Shown: one piece after another, positions 54,572-64,000 of the stretch | How the letters are laid out: every line of letters starts with the position of its first letter | How positions within the stretch are numbered: the first letter of the stretch is position 1 | DNA from: Bolinopsis microptera | Lineage: Eukaryota; Ctenophora; Tentaculata; Lobata; Bolinopsidae | Assembly (NCBI RefSeq): GCF_026151205.1 | Contig: NC_087080.1 | Coordinates: 6,179,096-6,243,095, forward strand | Length of the DNA stretch: 64,000 nucleotides | Reading direction: 5' to 3' | Notes under the pieces: generated by a model | What the model was told of the DNA's origin: nothing | Seen by the model: only the letters and a program-made list of their open reading frames with translations | Database searches by the model: none | Position numbers and translations under genes: made by a program

Positions 54572-56320
54572 TCATTTGCAGTAAAACTCTTCAACTATAC
54601 TAATAAATTGACGGCGTAGTGGCAATGGTCCTTGTCTAAAGCCGAGTGCTAGCAGTATGCAGTGTACCCAGCAGTCAGTCATTGCTGATTTCCCCGCGTG
54701 GTTCAGGTGTAAGCCGTCACGTGACAGGTGAGGAAGTCCGAAACATATGTTCTCAAAGAGTTTGAAATTTGGAGTTCTGAGTGACAGTTTGAGAAGTAAT
54801 TCATTGAGATAGTTAATGCGTCTGTTCATGTTGTTGTAAGGATCAGCGGACATGGAGAGGTTTGTGATGCAGTCAAAAAGGAATTGTGTTTTGTATTTTT
54901 GCACGAAATGTTTCAGGTGGTTGTGCAGTGTTATCGGGTTAGCTGCGGAGACTTTCATCATGTCATTTATGCCTGCTGATATCAAAACCACGTCAGCCTG
55001 TTCGATGGATTTGCTGTGCTCATGGAGATCACGCAAAAAGAAGAGGTTCTCTCTAAATGCGATAACAGGCTCACGGAATAAGGAACAGTCAAAGGACGCA
55101 TTCTTAGAGTCTGATAGTATGAGGACCTTTTTAGGTCGGCTCGCAGTGCTGGCAGGGTTGCGTGGCGGCCTGGTTGATCTAGCAGAGTGATCTAGAAGAA
55201 CTCGACATGTGATGCTGATTCTAGGCCCAGTAAAATCAGATTCTTGAATGGGTGGAACGCTGTGATCAAACATGTCTTGGCTGGCACGTGACATAGCATA
55301 CAGAGAGCCGTGGTGTGGTGTAAGTTCTCCCTTGCCATAACCGAAGGCTAGTTTCCTCCGAAAGGTAATTGGGCGGGATGCCCCCAGAGAGATGGTCATA
55401 ATGAGGCTTTCAGGGTCTATTGAGTCTTCGTTATCACTGTGTGGGGGAATACTGGACGTGTGTTTGTCGTATTTAGTGACCATAAAACTGTTGTAGTGAT
55501 GAGTTTGGTCGGGGGCAAGTGTTTTAAAGTGTTCAACAATTTGTTTGAGATACGGATTCGTGCTGATGTCCCGTGGACTGTGTGACCCCCCTGCGTACTT
55601 GTAGGGTACGTCCCCATAGTAGGCCACTTTCCTATTACTGAATGTGCGGTCATAATCCGTGTCGGCGTCTAACAGGTCAGGTGTGAAGCTTTCAAACGGT
55701 GTACCGGGGAAAGTCAAATAGGCAAGGCCAAGGAAAGTACCTGTGTTCTCCTCGTTACCCGTATCAGTGTGTGTTGTCTGCTGGACTTCAGTTATCAGTG
55801 TAGTCGCGTGCTGGATGCTTTTCTTAAGCTGTTCCATCTGTGCAGCAGCTTCTTGTTCGTGCCTCGTAAAAATTGATATTAGTTCACTAGTGTTGCGAGT
55901 CAAGTCCTTGTTGTAAAACTCAACCTCAGGTGCAATACGCTTTTCTAATGCGTTTTGGAGTTTCCTCTCTGTATTTCGTTCATTCAGAGCTTTCTCGTCA
56001 AGAACTAGAGCTAGTTCATTGCGCATTTGTGCAACTGAGAGGTGGCGGTCGCGAATTAACTCAAGGCATAGTCCAGGTGTGAAGGTGTATAGGTTTGTGG
56101 TTTGAGTTTCCCGGTTTGTGGTTTGAGTTTCCCGGTCAGTAAATTCGCCTGGAAAATGTTCAACTTGCGTACCTGCTTCGAGAGTGTTTGCTAGGTAGCC
56201 CTCTTGAGTACTGGTAGCGGTGGGCGGCCCGCTACCTAGCAGCCCGGGAGTAGTCGTCTTATCTTCCGTCTGAAGTTCTCCATCAGGAAGGTCCGTAGTT
56301 GTAGTGTCCGTTTCGGCCAT
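54572..56320 (-). CDS. LINE ORF1: coiled coil, AlkB-like dioxygenase and SGNH hydrolase fusion
   Basis: A 582-residue protein, intact from ATG to TGA. Residues 1-90 are Thr-rich and low complexity, including an exact repeat of RETQTTN. A coiled coil spans about 95-180. Residues 200-378 form an AlkB-type 2-oxoglutarate/Fe(II) oxygenase: an N-x-[FY]-type strand (YNSFMVTKY), HSD at 294-296 and H353 as iron ligands, and R367-x5-R373 for cosubstrate and substrate. Residues 398-555 are an SGNH/GDSL esterase: Ser405 in ILSDS, AGIND (G450, N452) and DGLHLNH (D535, H538). Esterase domains are known in CR1 ORF1p; the AlkB domain is unusual. It could repair alkylated element RNA or act on RNA methyl marks; this is inference. 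Confidence 0.85.
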   Translation of the reverse strand: MAETDTTTTDLPDGELQTEDKTTTPGLLGSGPPTATSTQEGYLANTLEAGTQVEHFPGEFTDRETQTTNRETQTTNLYTFTPGLCLELIRDRHLSVAQMRNELALVLDEKALNERNTERKLQNALEKRIAPEVEFYNKDLTRNTSELISIFTRHEQEAAAQMEQLKKSIQHATTLITEVQQTTHTDTGNEENTGTFLGLAYLTFPGTPFESFTPDLLDADTDYDRTFSNRKVAYYGDVPYKYAGGSHSPRDISTNPYLKQIVEHFKTLAPDQTHHYNSFMVTKYDKHTSSIPPHSDNEDSIDPESLIMTISLGASRPITFRRKLAFGYGKGELTPHHGSLYAMSRASQDMFDHSVPPIQESDFTGPRISITCRVLLDHSARSTRPPRNPASTASRPKKVLILSDSKNASFDCSLFREPVIAFRENLFFLRDLHEHSKSIEQADVVLISAGINDMMKVSAANPITLHNHLKHFVQKYKTQFLFDCITNLSMSADPYNNMNRRINYLNELLLKLSLRTPNFKLFENICFGLPHLSRDGLHLNHAGKSAMTDCWVHCILLALGFRQGPLPLRRQFISIVEEFYCK

Positions 56321-56500
56321 GGTGTGCAGTATAGTTGGTAAAGTATAAGCAGTCGCCCACGATGTACGAGCTTATCAGCTGCTCATTTAAAACGCACACA
56401 AATATGATAAGACAATAATGAATATGATAAGACAATAATGTTATGATAAGACAATAGCCAAAACACTCAGTTTTGCTTTGACATACGTTGCATGCCACTT

Positions 56501-59180
56501 TTCGCTAGTGCCGTAGTTAAGTTTTTAACTAATTTCTAATTGTCCCACATTCCTAATTGTCCCACATTCAAACGACGATTTGGCGCCCCTCCTAAGATTG
56601 CGCCCCACAGCGGGGTCCGCGGGGCCCTTGGTTACGCCACTAGCTGCTCCCCCTCGTCTCGGCCTCAGTACAGCTGATTACGTAACATGTGTACGACCCC
56701 AATTATCCCTGTGGTAAGAGTATTTTATTCTTTCTAGTTCTACCTGAAATTGATTTGATCCTCGTGAAGTATAATTAGGCCATCAGAATAAGACTGCAAA
56801 ACCTTCGCTTGAACTAAATGGTTTTATGGCCTAATTCACGGGTTTAAGCGTTATAGCAGTTAGCCCATCTGTCCAGTTAGACTTAAGCCAATTAATTCAA
56901 GCGACCTAGAATCCCCCTCAGGCCTCAGTGATAACATAATATGTGAACGACCCCTAAGGTCCAGTTTAGAGAACCGCAACTTGGTCCCATCATCATCCTG
57001 CAGGATAAATAATGATATGATCACCAGGATCAGGAAGAGTCAAGAGTGCAATCCAGGCTGACTGCAGCTGAGCAGTTTCTAACAACAACAAACAGGCTCA
57101 CCAGTCACCTCCTCATTCGGAACAGCGGAGTGGGTAACTTACTGTGGGTCACAACAGGTTTACCTCTTCTTTCCTCACAGTTAACTGTGGCGTCCTCTCA
57201 AGAGACCTGGTATATTATCAAAATGCGGGAAGAAGGAGAAAACATTTTCAGTATGCGGATGGATGCACTAAAATGCTGTAAAGGGTCGCCAAAACAAAAA
57301 GGGTTGAACATGACCAAGGGTCCACATAACACATTGGATATTACATTTGATGAACAGGATTTTCTGAATCCATCGAGTTGCCTTTATAACCTCTAAACTT
57401 CATTCTTCAGCAGTTGGACAACATGACATCCCGAAAAATGATAACAGATAAGTGATGAATATCATTCACTAGATTCCATACTGGTCCATGCAACGTAAAT
57501 GACCAGTAACGTTGAGCGAGCGCGCGCCGCGCTTTACAGCTAAAATGATGAAAAGTTGTGGCATGCACTATAAAATAATTTCGCGTCCGCCTTCCAGCAG
57601 TTAACGTGTGGTTTTAACGCGGTAATGCTCTCCTTTCTTCTTGGAGTCACCCTGAGGATTGAATCAGAGTCCACTTAATGTCGACACAACCACGATTAGA
57701 TATTATCTTTGTTAAGGACCACAAAAGCCTTAGTAAGATGACCTCATCGTTATATACTCAGAAGCAGACTACGCCATTTTGCGGCTTTTTATACCCCTGG
57801 CTGCCGCCAATTGTCAACAGTCAAGCAAGCCTCGATGGTTCTCTACAAATTAGTCAATTACTTACTTATTCGTCCATTTAGACAACCTTTTTGGAGAGAT
57901 TTTCGTAATTTATAATTTTTGCTTCTGGCCTATAAGCCTTACTTTTCAGCAGTGCAATAACGAATACAAATGAAACCCAGAATATTAAACTTAAAATGTT
58001 CCATCATGTACCAAAATAGTTATTATATTAACATAATTGCCTATATAACGTTCTACAAAAGTAATGACGAACATAACCATAACCCTCAAATTGTTGCAAT
58101 TAGCCCACCTAATGAAATCAATACTAAGCCAACGATTAGCCGGCATATATCAATTCAGCTACGGACCATTCAAGTGGATAAAATCATGGTAAATTTATAC
58201 CTAGATACCAGCATGGCAAGCTTTTACAATACGAAAAGTTCAAAAAATAAACATACATATAATATCATTATTATCATGGTATCAAAAGTAAATTAATAAT
58301 TTCAGTATGCACGTAAAACATAAACTCAAAATTCACGGAGACTGCCCCATTAAAGTTCGTGCCTTACTATTCACTGTCAAGCTGGATACAATATAGGAGT
58401 AGTGATGGATGTTGCAGATAAAATATGGTAATTTCGTTTTTCAGGGTAAAAATTTAAATTTTGAAGAAAAGCTGGTTAATATCTCACTCGGCAACCTGTG
58501 TACTATAGAATCCATACCTGTAAATACACGATCGAAGGTCTTATAAAATTACACGAATGGATCATCGCTCGAAGATAAATAAATTAACAAATTTTAAAAG
58601 AAGTTAAAAAATAGTATTTCTCTAGTTGTATTAAATATCAAAGCTACATCTCTAATCATGATAACTCTAATAAAAACACGAGGAAAGTTTCGTATCACGT
58701 AACCAGAGACGCCAAAATTCACACTTTTAATGAAGCCTCTTATTTTCCTCCAACCCATACAAATGTTTACCCATGCCCTTAATACATAATAAACGTAAAG
58801 CACACTCCTAGAAATTACTAAAACAACAGCACAGTAAATTAATTCTTAATAAGAGTTGCAGCACCTCAAACAATTTAAGAAAATGATAATATCTAACAGT
58901 TCTTCCATCAAAATAAGGGGGATTGTTCTCTTTTTTCGACGGGGTAAAACACATTTTCAACTATTTTTTGCAGGGCGACATATCATGCTCCATATATATC
59001 AACACAAAGTTTCGAGTTTAAAGCTAGATTGAGATATAATGACGTAGGGCCTGAAGCAACCTCCAAGCCGCCGGAGTGACTTAGCTGCTTATATTTTGAA
59101 ACAGAGAGCAATTGTAGAGACGAAATACATGTCGTCATCATAGGACTGAGAACAGTTAATAATCCTACTTTACAGTTCTC
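56501..59180. other. Intergenic, no gene supported
   Basis: Contains a CCCACATTC duplication (56,540-56,565) and a GC-rich patch near 56,580-56,640. The + strand ORF at 57,046-57,396 has no family signature and no true coding features that I can see. Confidence 0.35.
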
Positions 59181-59321
59181 TTAGTGAAGGAGTGTGAGTA
59201 TGAATGCAGCAAGGATTAGGGTCCCTGAAGCGATCGTCTGCATAGAGCTTCCAACTGCTGCGCCTTGCATTTCTACTACATAGGTGCATTTTTCACCGTC
59301 AAGGTGGCACCTGTAGATACC
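59181..59321 (-). CDS. Alternative terminal exon A of an Ig-superfamily gene
   Basis: After an acceptor at 59,322-59,324 the exon opens in phase 0 with GIYRCHLDGEKC, the F-strand YxC of an Ig domain, and ends with a hydrophobic tail (TLILAAFILTLLH) and stop. The tail looks like a GPI-anchor signal or short membrane anchor. It is homologous to exon B. Confidence 0.72.
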   Translation of the reverse strand, partial: GIYRCHLDGEKCTYVVEMQGAAVGSSMQTIASGTLILAAFILTLLH

Positions 59322-60492
59322 CTGAAGATAATTACTCAATTAGGTGATAAGTAGTTTATTAATTGGAGGAGAAGCTGCTAATATGATGATGAAAGGTTCT
59401 TTCAGCCAACATCAAACATGAAGACATTGTAAACATTTGAAGCTTGGGTAGCGATGTTGAATCAGCCACGGTAAAGTCTTCATCGTACTGTTTTTACGAT
59501 TAAAAAAATCATTTAGATATTCAACTTGTTATCAATATCATGTCAGGGTTAAAAATATAAAATCAATTATTTTCAGCATAACCAAAACTATCAGTGTAAT
59601 GCTAGTTCGTGCATTATTTAAGAAGGGAATTTCCTTTTAGTGTTAATAATATGTCAATCAGATAGATTATAAAGATAATTTGATCAATTCAATGATAATA
59701 TCGATCATAGTTAAAAAATAATTTGGTCCATTCAATGATTGATGATACCATCAATCAGATTTCAGCGATAATTTACTCAATCTTTTGAGCCGAATAACCC
59801 GCACTGAATCTTGAATTAAAATGATATTTTTCGAGAGGAAAAATGTCAGCATCTAGCTACAACTCTACAAGGGACATGCGGAATAAAGATGATATAATTA
59901 GTAGCATACATATGCATTAGCATGAGTGGCTTGATGTGATGATCACTTCACATCAGCCCAAAACAAAGTTAGCAATGTGTGAAATCTAGAGAACATCTGA
60001 CGAATACGATGACTCATCGCATTTCTCACTCAGTCTGATAGACTTTGCAGTTTACACGCGACAAATCTTGCACACTCGAGAGATTAAAGATTCTTCCAGT
60101 CAACAATTTGAACATAGAATTTTTTTCACGCATGAAAACCAATAATTCAAGAAAATCTCCGAAATCTGCCACTGAGAACCATGAATTCTTCATGGAGTAT
60201 ATTTTTCAAGTGATATTAAAGATGCCTGGATAACATGAACAAAGAAAGTAGCAAAAATACATGAAGACAGATAATCTGTTTAAATAGCATTTAAAGTGGT
60301 TAAAGGGTGCTTAACCATTAGCAATATATATATTTTAAATGCAAGCATAACTCTCGTTAAAACCATGTAACGGAGGATATAAAAAGCAAGTAATAAAGCG
60401 CATCAGAAGACGCTTGAGAAGAAGCATTAGTTAGCATAACAGAGAGACATGACAGAGAATGAGAGGTCCTGATCTCTGGAGACAATCAGTAC
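59322..60492. other. Intron or spacer between alternative terminal exons
   Basis: No exon seen. AT-rich, with a tandem TTTGGTCCATTCAATGAT/TTTGATCAATTCAATGAT repeat near 59,680 and 59,733. Confidence 0.4.
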
Positions 60493-60639
60493 CTAAAAGA
60501 AAGCTAGGAGGACGATAACGAGTGATACGGCGGTGGAGACGGAAGTTTGGAGGGCTCCGCTGCCGGTACGGGTCACTGCGACTATGTACTCGCACTCTGA
60601 CGAATGTGGACTACTCTCTATACTGCACTTGTAAGTACC
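60493..60639 (-). CDS. Alternative terminal exon B of the Ig-superfamily gene
   Basis: After an acceptor at 60,640-60,642 it opens in phase 0 with GTYKCSIESS, then C-E-Y-I-V, and ends with a hydrophobic anchor (AVSLVIVLLAFF) and stop. Layout, phase and YxC position match exon A, so it is a duplicated, probably mutually exclusive last exon. Confidence 0.72.
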   Translation of the reverse strand, partial: GTYKCSIESSPHSSECEYIVAVTRTGSGALQTSVSTAVSLVIVLLAFF

Positions 60640-61976
60640 CTGAAATGTGTTATGTTCCTAGTTTACGTTTGTTTTCGGGCGCGAGTGATTTGTATCCTAT
60701 TTTTAATCTCTGGCTACATTTTAGTTTCTAAACATGCAATTCATCCTTTAACATTTCTCTTAACATCCACTCGCTCTGGATCTCGCTAGTTGCAGTGTGA
60801 GTCTGGACACAGTTTCAGCTAGATACACCCAGTAATCTAGATATTTCCAACCTTTTCAGGGAGAGCCTGTCTACTCAGAGACCCAGCCCTTTCCTAAAGA
60901 GCCGCCAACTCTTACAATTCTACAAAAGACGACTGTTCCATAAACCCATGCTCTCTCTCCCCAGCTCTATCTCCCCCTCTCTCTGTTCTTACTACTAAGT
61001 AGAGTGTGCCTACTCCAGGCTACAAGTCACGCCACTAACCCACCGTACCGCAATTTCATAATTATACTCTCGAGAATTAGTTGCATGTTGTGTGTCCTTG
61101 TGAGGATGGTATTTAGACAAAAGATCCACCACCTACCTATGTATCCATGGTCAGGGTACATAATAAGAGAGAGAGGTCACGTTAAGCTTGCTTACTTTAC
61201 TTGAATAAGAGCTAAACTCCATACTGTTTAACCATGTCTAGCGCATTACAAAGGAAGAGGGTAACCGTAAGTGCTACAGTCTACACACACACACAGGGCC
61301 CTCCCCAGAACGGAAGTGGGTGTAAGTGTACCTGCTCCCCGGGGCACATATCCCGGAACTTAGTGACACGTGTCGAGGGTGGTTACTTGCACATCATGAC
61401 TGTCACGTGACCTGACAGTGCGTCACGTGACTTCTTATCCCGTTTGAGCGAGTCTGAGTGTAAAAACCTGATATTTAGACAGCTGTTTTTTCCTGTCATC
61501 GATTCTCAATGAAAGGTAAATTAGGTGCAATGAATGGACAACTGCCGCGACTTCATGGTAACTATCATAAACCGTTCTGTAAATTTGCAATAATGCACTA
61601 GACGGCAGCCAGTCCAGCGGACCAGCCTCAGATGGCTGCGAGAACTGAGGAGCTTTAAAAGCCAACTCCCCGATCAGGGAAGTTGCATATTCCAGATACG
61701 GTTTGAGAAAGCGAAGGTGGACGAAATACTAATATATTACTACTAATTTTGTATCCTATTTCATCACCTTGTAAGTAGTATTGCAACCACGGGAACTACG
61801 GTCGACCGTTTCTTAAGGTCATCCGAAATCCATATAATTTTCAGGGAAAATTTAGATACAAATTTTCAGAGAAAATTCCAGCTTTCCACGTGAGGGAACA
61901 TGAATTTCACCAACAACCACAAAACGTTGAACAACCATTTATTTTTGAGACAAATTCAGCCACTATCAGTACTTAC
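60640..61976. other. Probable intron of the Ig gene
   Basis: Contains CACGTG sites at 61,364, 61,406 and 61,424. Short ORFs are unsupported. Confidence 0.35.
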
Positions 61977-62150
61977 CGCCTGAGTTTCGATGATTTCACC
62001 GATGTTGAGGGTACTGGATTTCAAGGTGTTGTTGGCCACGATATTCACTCCAGAGATAATAAGCGCTTCTTGGTCTAACGTCTGACCCTCATCTCCGACC
62101 TTGTAGGACCAGGTGATCGCTTCAGCTTCGTAGTTAACATCCTCAGGAAC
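61977..62150 (-). CDS. Shared exon of the Ig-superfamily gene (C-E strands)
   Basis: A 174-base exon (58 codons, phase 0 at both ends) between a TATTACAG acceptor and a GTAAGT donor. It encodes VPEDVNYEAEAITWSYKVG and later LKSSTLNI, the core tryptophan and E-strand of an Ig domain. The missing F strand with YxC is supplied by either terminal exon. Earlier exons (B-strand cysteine, signal peptide) would lie at higher coordinates, perhaps beyond the window; I did not find them. Confidence 0.75.
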
Positions 62151-64000
62151 CTGTAATATGGGTTAGGTTAGCGATGCCTTTTGTTTATTAATATATATAC
62201 ATCGACAATGGACTAGAGTAATGACGGAAGGATTTATATTGTATTCCCCAATGAGGAGAAAACCGATATGTAAAAGTAGGCGATCGATTAAGACTCCTTT
62301 CAACATTGAAATGCTGACCTCAGTTCGGCTTATTTATAGAGGTTTTAACCTTACGCAGCTCAGTTAGGTTTGATATAAACAGCTCAAATTGAGCTGTATA
62401 TATCAAACCTAACTGAGCTGTGTGAGGTACAGTGGGGGTGCCATATGTTTTGGTCATTTCTGTAGAACACCTTAGTGCAAAAACGAGAAAATAAGCCCGT
62501 TTTAGTAGATCGAATAGACAGTACTTATCAGCACAATGATATAAATATCCCGACTATATCTGAGATCTGTGCAATAGTGATGATACATCTCGTCTAAAAG
62601 AAGAGGTTAGCTAAAGGTTTAACGGCTTGGTGGCGCCGGCTAAACGATCCCTCCGATTTGACATTTCACAGGTCAATGTGATTACGTGTAGGTTGTAGGG
62701 GAAGGGGAAGGAAGAGGGTAACAGTAGAAGCCGTGTAAAGGAGGAAGAGGAGGATATAATATATAAATAATAACACTTGCTGCAGGTATGTTGTGCAGAT
62801 AGAGTGTGAGGAGCTGAAACCACGTACTTTAATACGTCAGTTATCGGCCCCTTATCGAGTGTAACCACTACTGTTCACATGACTGCCACATTAAGGGACG
62901 AGCATTGTACCGAATTAGTTTTATCGCTACACCACATACGTGTAATAATATATATATAACACAGTATGATGGCAATAGAATTATATTTTCTGTGCTGCAT
63001 TCTCGGTTAAAGAAGATAATGTATAGAGATGGAAGAAGGCTGTCTTCGGCTTAAGTTAGCTAATAAGCTAATCTAACAATTGGTCTGAACCTCTCATCAC
63101 ATTTCATCCCCGGCGACCACGAAATTTTGGTAATTGAATCTAGCTTTTCGTCACATCTTATCAAAAGATTAGTTCATACTTGCGAGATCTTTGTTTAGTA
63201 TAATTAAAGCTTTGAAAGCTCACTTGGTACTGATAAGGCCAAGGGTGTAAAAGATAGCGGGGTAATTGGTTAATTATTTCATCAAATTAAACGATATTTG
63301 CTTTATCTGCTCCATGAGGAACTGTGATAATTGAGATAATTGACCAGATATCTTGAACACAACCCTACTTATAATTAAACCAGATGTGGTCATATCTTGG
63401 CTCTCTACTGTGGACAATCAGTGAGGTCATAAAGAAAGAGAAAGTAAATTAAACCTAAACTAGGGTGGATAATTCAACTAGAGTTACTAGAGACCTGACA
63501 CGGTAAAATATACATCTTTAATTCTATATTTAAAACCAGAATTCAGCAATTTCATTTTATACAGCCAGCTGCAGTATGTGCACTTTTAATGCCATTGCAA
63601 CTTTATGAAACTTATGCGTTGAAACCAGGCTCAGACCATGTCTATTTCAATGTGACAGGTATAGACAACTTGCTGAAAGTATCCTAGAGCCAAGTGATAA
63701 GACCAAATTTGACAACAATCAACAATAACACACCCCAGGACCATGGAAAAGCCTAGCCAGTGATGACATGTACTCTCGTTTCCATGACAATCCTATCGTT
63801 TCCATGACAACTATAACACGTGTTCTGATTGGCTGCCAGCCCAACAGCTGAACTCATATCTCGCATCTAATTGGAATGTAGCATGTACTGCACATCACGT
63901 GATAATTCTACCAATTAGTCGAGTTTTTAGTGTTAATTGGGGCTACACCCAGAGTGTAGAGGCCGGAATATCGTACCTAGAGGCCGGAATAGCGGACCTA
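62151..64000. other. Intergenic or intronic DNA at the window end
   Basis: Holds a long hairpin at 62,356-62,420, a TTTCCATGACAA duplication at 63,778/63,798, CACGTG/CCAAT modules at 63,818-63,920, and a 21-base tandem pair AGAGGCCGGAATATCGTACCT at the very end. No gene is supported. Confidence 0.4.
62356..62420. repeat. Near-perfect 65-base palindrome
   Basis: CAGCTCAGTTAGGTTTGATA and its inverted copy surround a central AGCTCAAATTGAGCT, giving about 30-base arms with almost no loop. Confidence 0.85.

Larger units (their letters stand above)
49760..56500 (-). mobile_element. Nearly full-length CR1/jockey-type LINE
   Basis: Minus-strand order is 5' leader, ORF1 (56,320-54,572), spacer, ORF2 (53,503-49,835) and a short 3' tail ending in ATAACAT-type repeats near 49,763-49,795. 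The spacer is enlarged by a MITE at 53,764-54,557. ORF1 is intact; ORF2 has one internal stop. An esterase in ORF1 and an endonuclease/RT in ORF2 are characteristic of the CR1 side of the jockey superclade. Confidence 0.85.

Noticed and set aside
57046-57396. 116-codon + strand ORF
   Set aside because: No recognisable domain, promoter, splice partner or composition signal.
57970-58296. 108-codon + strand ORF
   Set aside because: AT-rich open stretch (Asn/Ile/Lys/Tyr) of the type expected by chance; no motif.

Overview
The window is genomic DNA of an invertebrate animal. Evidence for this is GT-AG introns in several genes, a SID-1-type RNA channel gene, secreted CCP/SRCR and immunoglobulin-type genes, degenerate TTAGGG telomere-like tracts, and a dense mix of animal mobile elements (Polinton, LINE, hAT, MITEs). 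The sequence is AT-rich. A marine invertebrate such as a cnidarian would fit, but the taxon is not settled by what can be read here.

Region 1 (1-about 14,050) is most of a Polinton/Maverick (adintovirus-like) element with every gene on the + strand. It carries two early-region proteins, a small type I membrane protein, a retroviral-type integrase, an A32/FtsK-type packaging ATPase, two short basic proteins, a penton-like minor capsid protein, a pVI/PX-like small protein, a major capsid protein and an adenain-type protease. A protein-primed family B DNA polymerase follows. The capsid-side genes are intronless, overlap each other, and several are led by good TATA boxes. The polymerase gene reads open across 11 exons and 10 introns (1365 codons plus stop). 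The left end lies outside the window, and no terminal inverted repeat was found inside it.

Region 2 (about 13,500-25,700) has no gene I can support. It holds a three-copy 91-bp promoter-like array, inverted-repeat elements, a palindromic fold-back, a 12-bp and a 7-bp microsatellite, a 5.2-kb minisatellite of 17-bp units with higher-order structure, and a MITE.

Region 3 (25,795-31,711) is a host gene for a secreted protein with cysteine-rich GCC2/GCC3-like repeats, three CCP/sushi domains and an SRCR domain. Region 4 (about 31,700-40,500) is intergenic: a possible SRCR remnant, a 1.35-kb tandem duplication containing large hairpins, and a 0.44-kb tandem duplication. Region 5 (40,594-45,613) is a complete 14-exon SID-1/SIDT family gene (819 codons).

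Region 6 (47,057-56,500) is a transposon cluster. It holds a hAT element with a perfect 8-bp target duplication and a BED-finger remnant, a MITE with perfect 36-bp inverted repeats, and a nearly intact CR1/jockey-type LINE on the minus strand, itself interrupted by a MITE. The LINE's ORF1 protein joins a coiled coil, an AlkB-type 2-oxoglutarate/Fe(II) oxygenase and an SGNH hydrolase. This is the most unusual protein in the window. Region 7 (59,181-62,150) holds, on the minus strand, the 3' part of an immunoglobulin-superfamily gene with two homologous alternative terminal exons.
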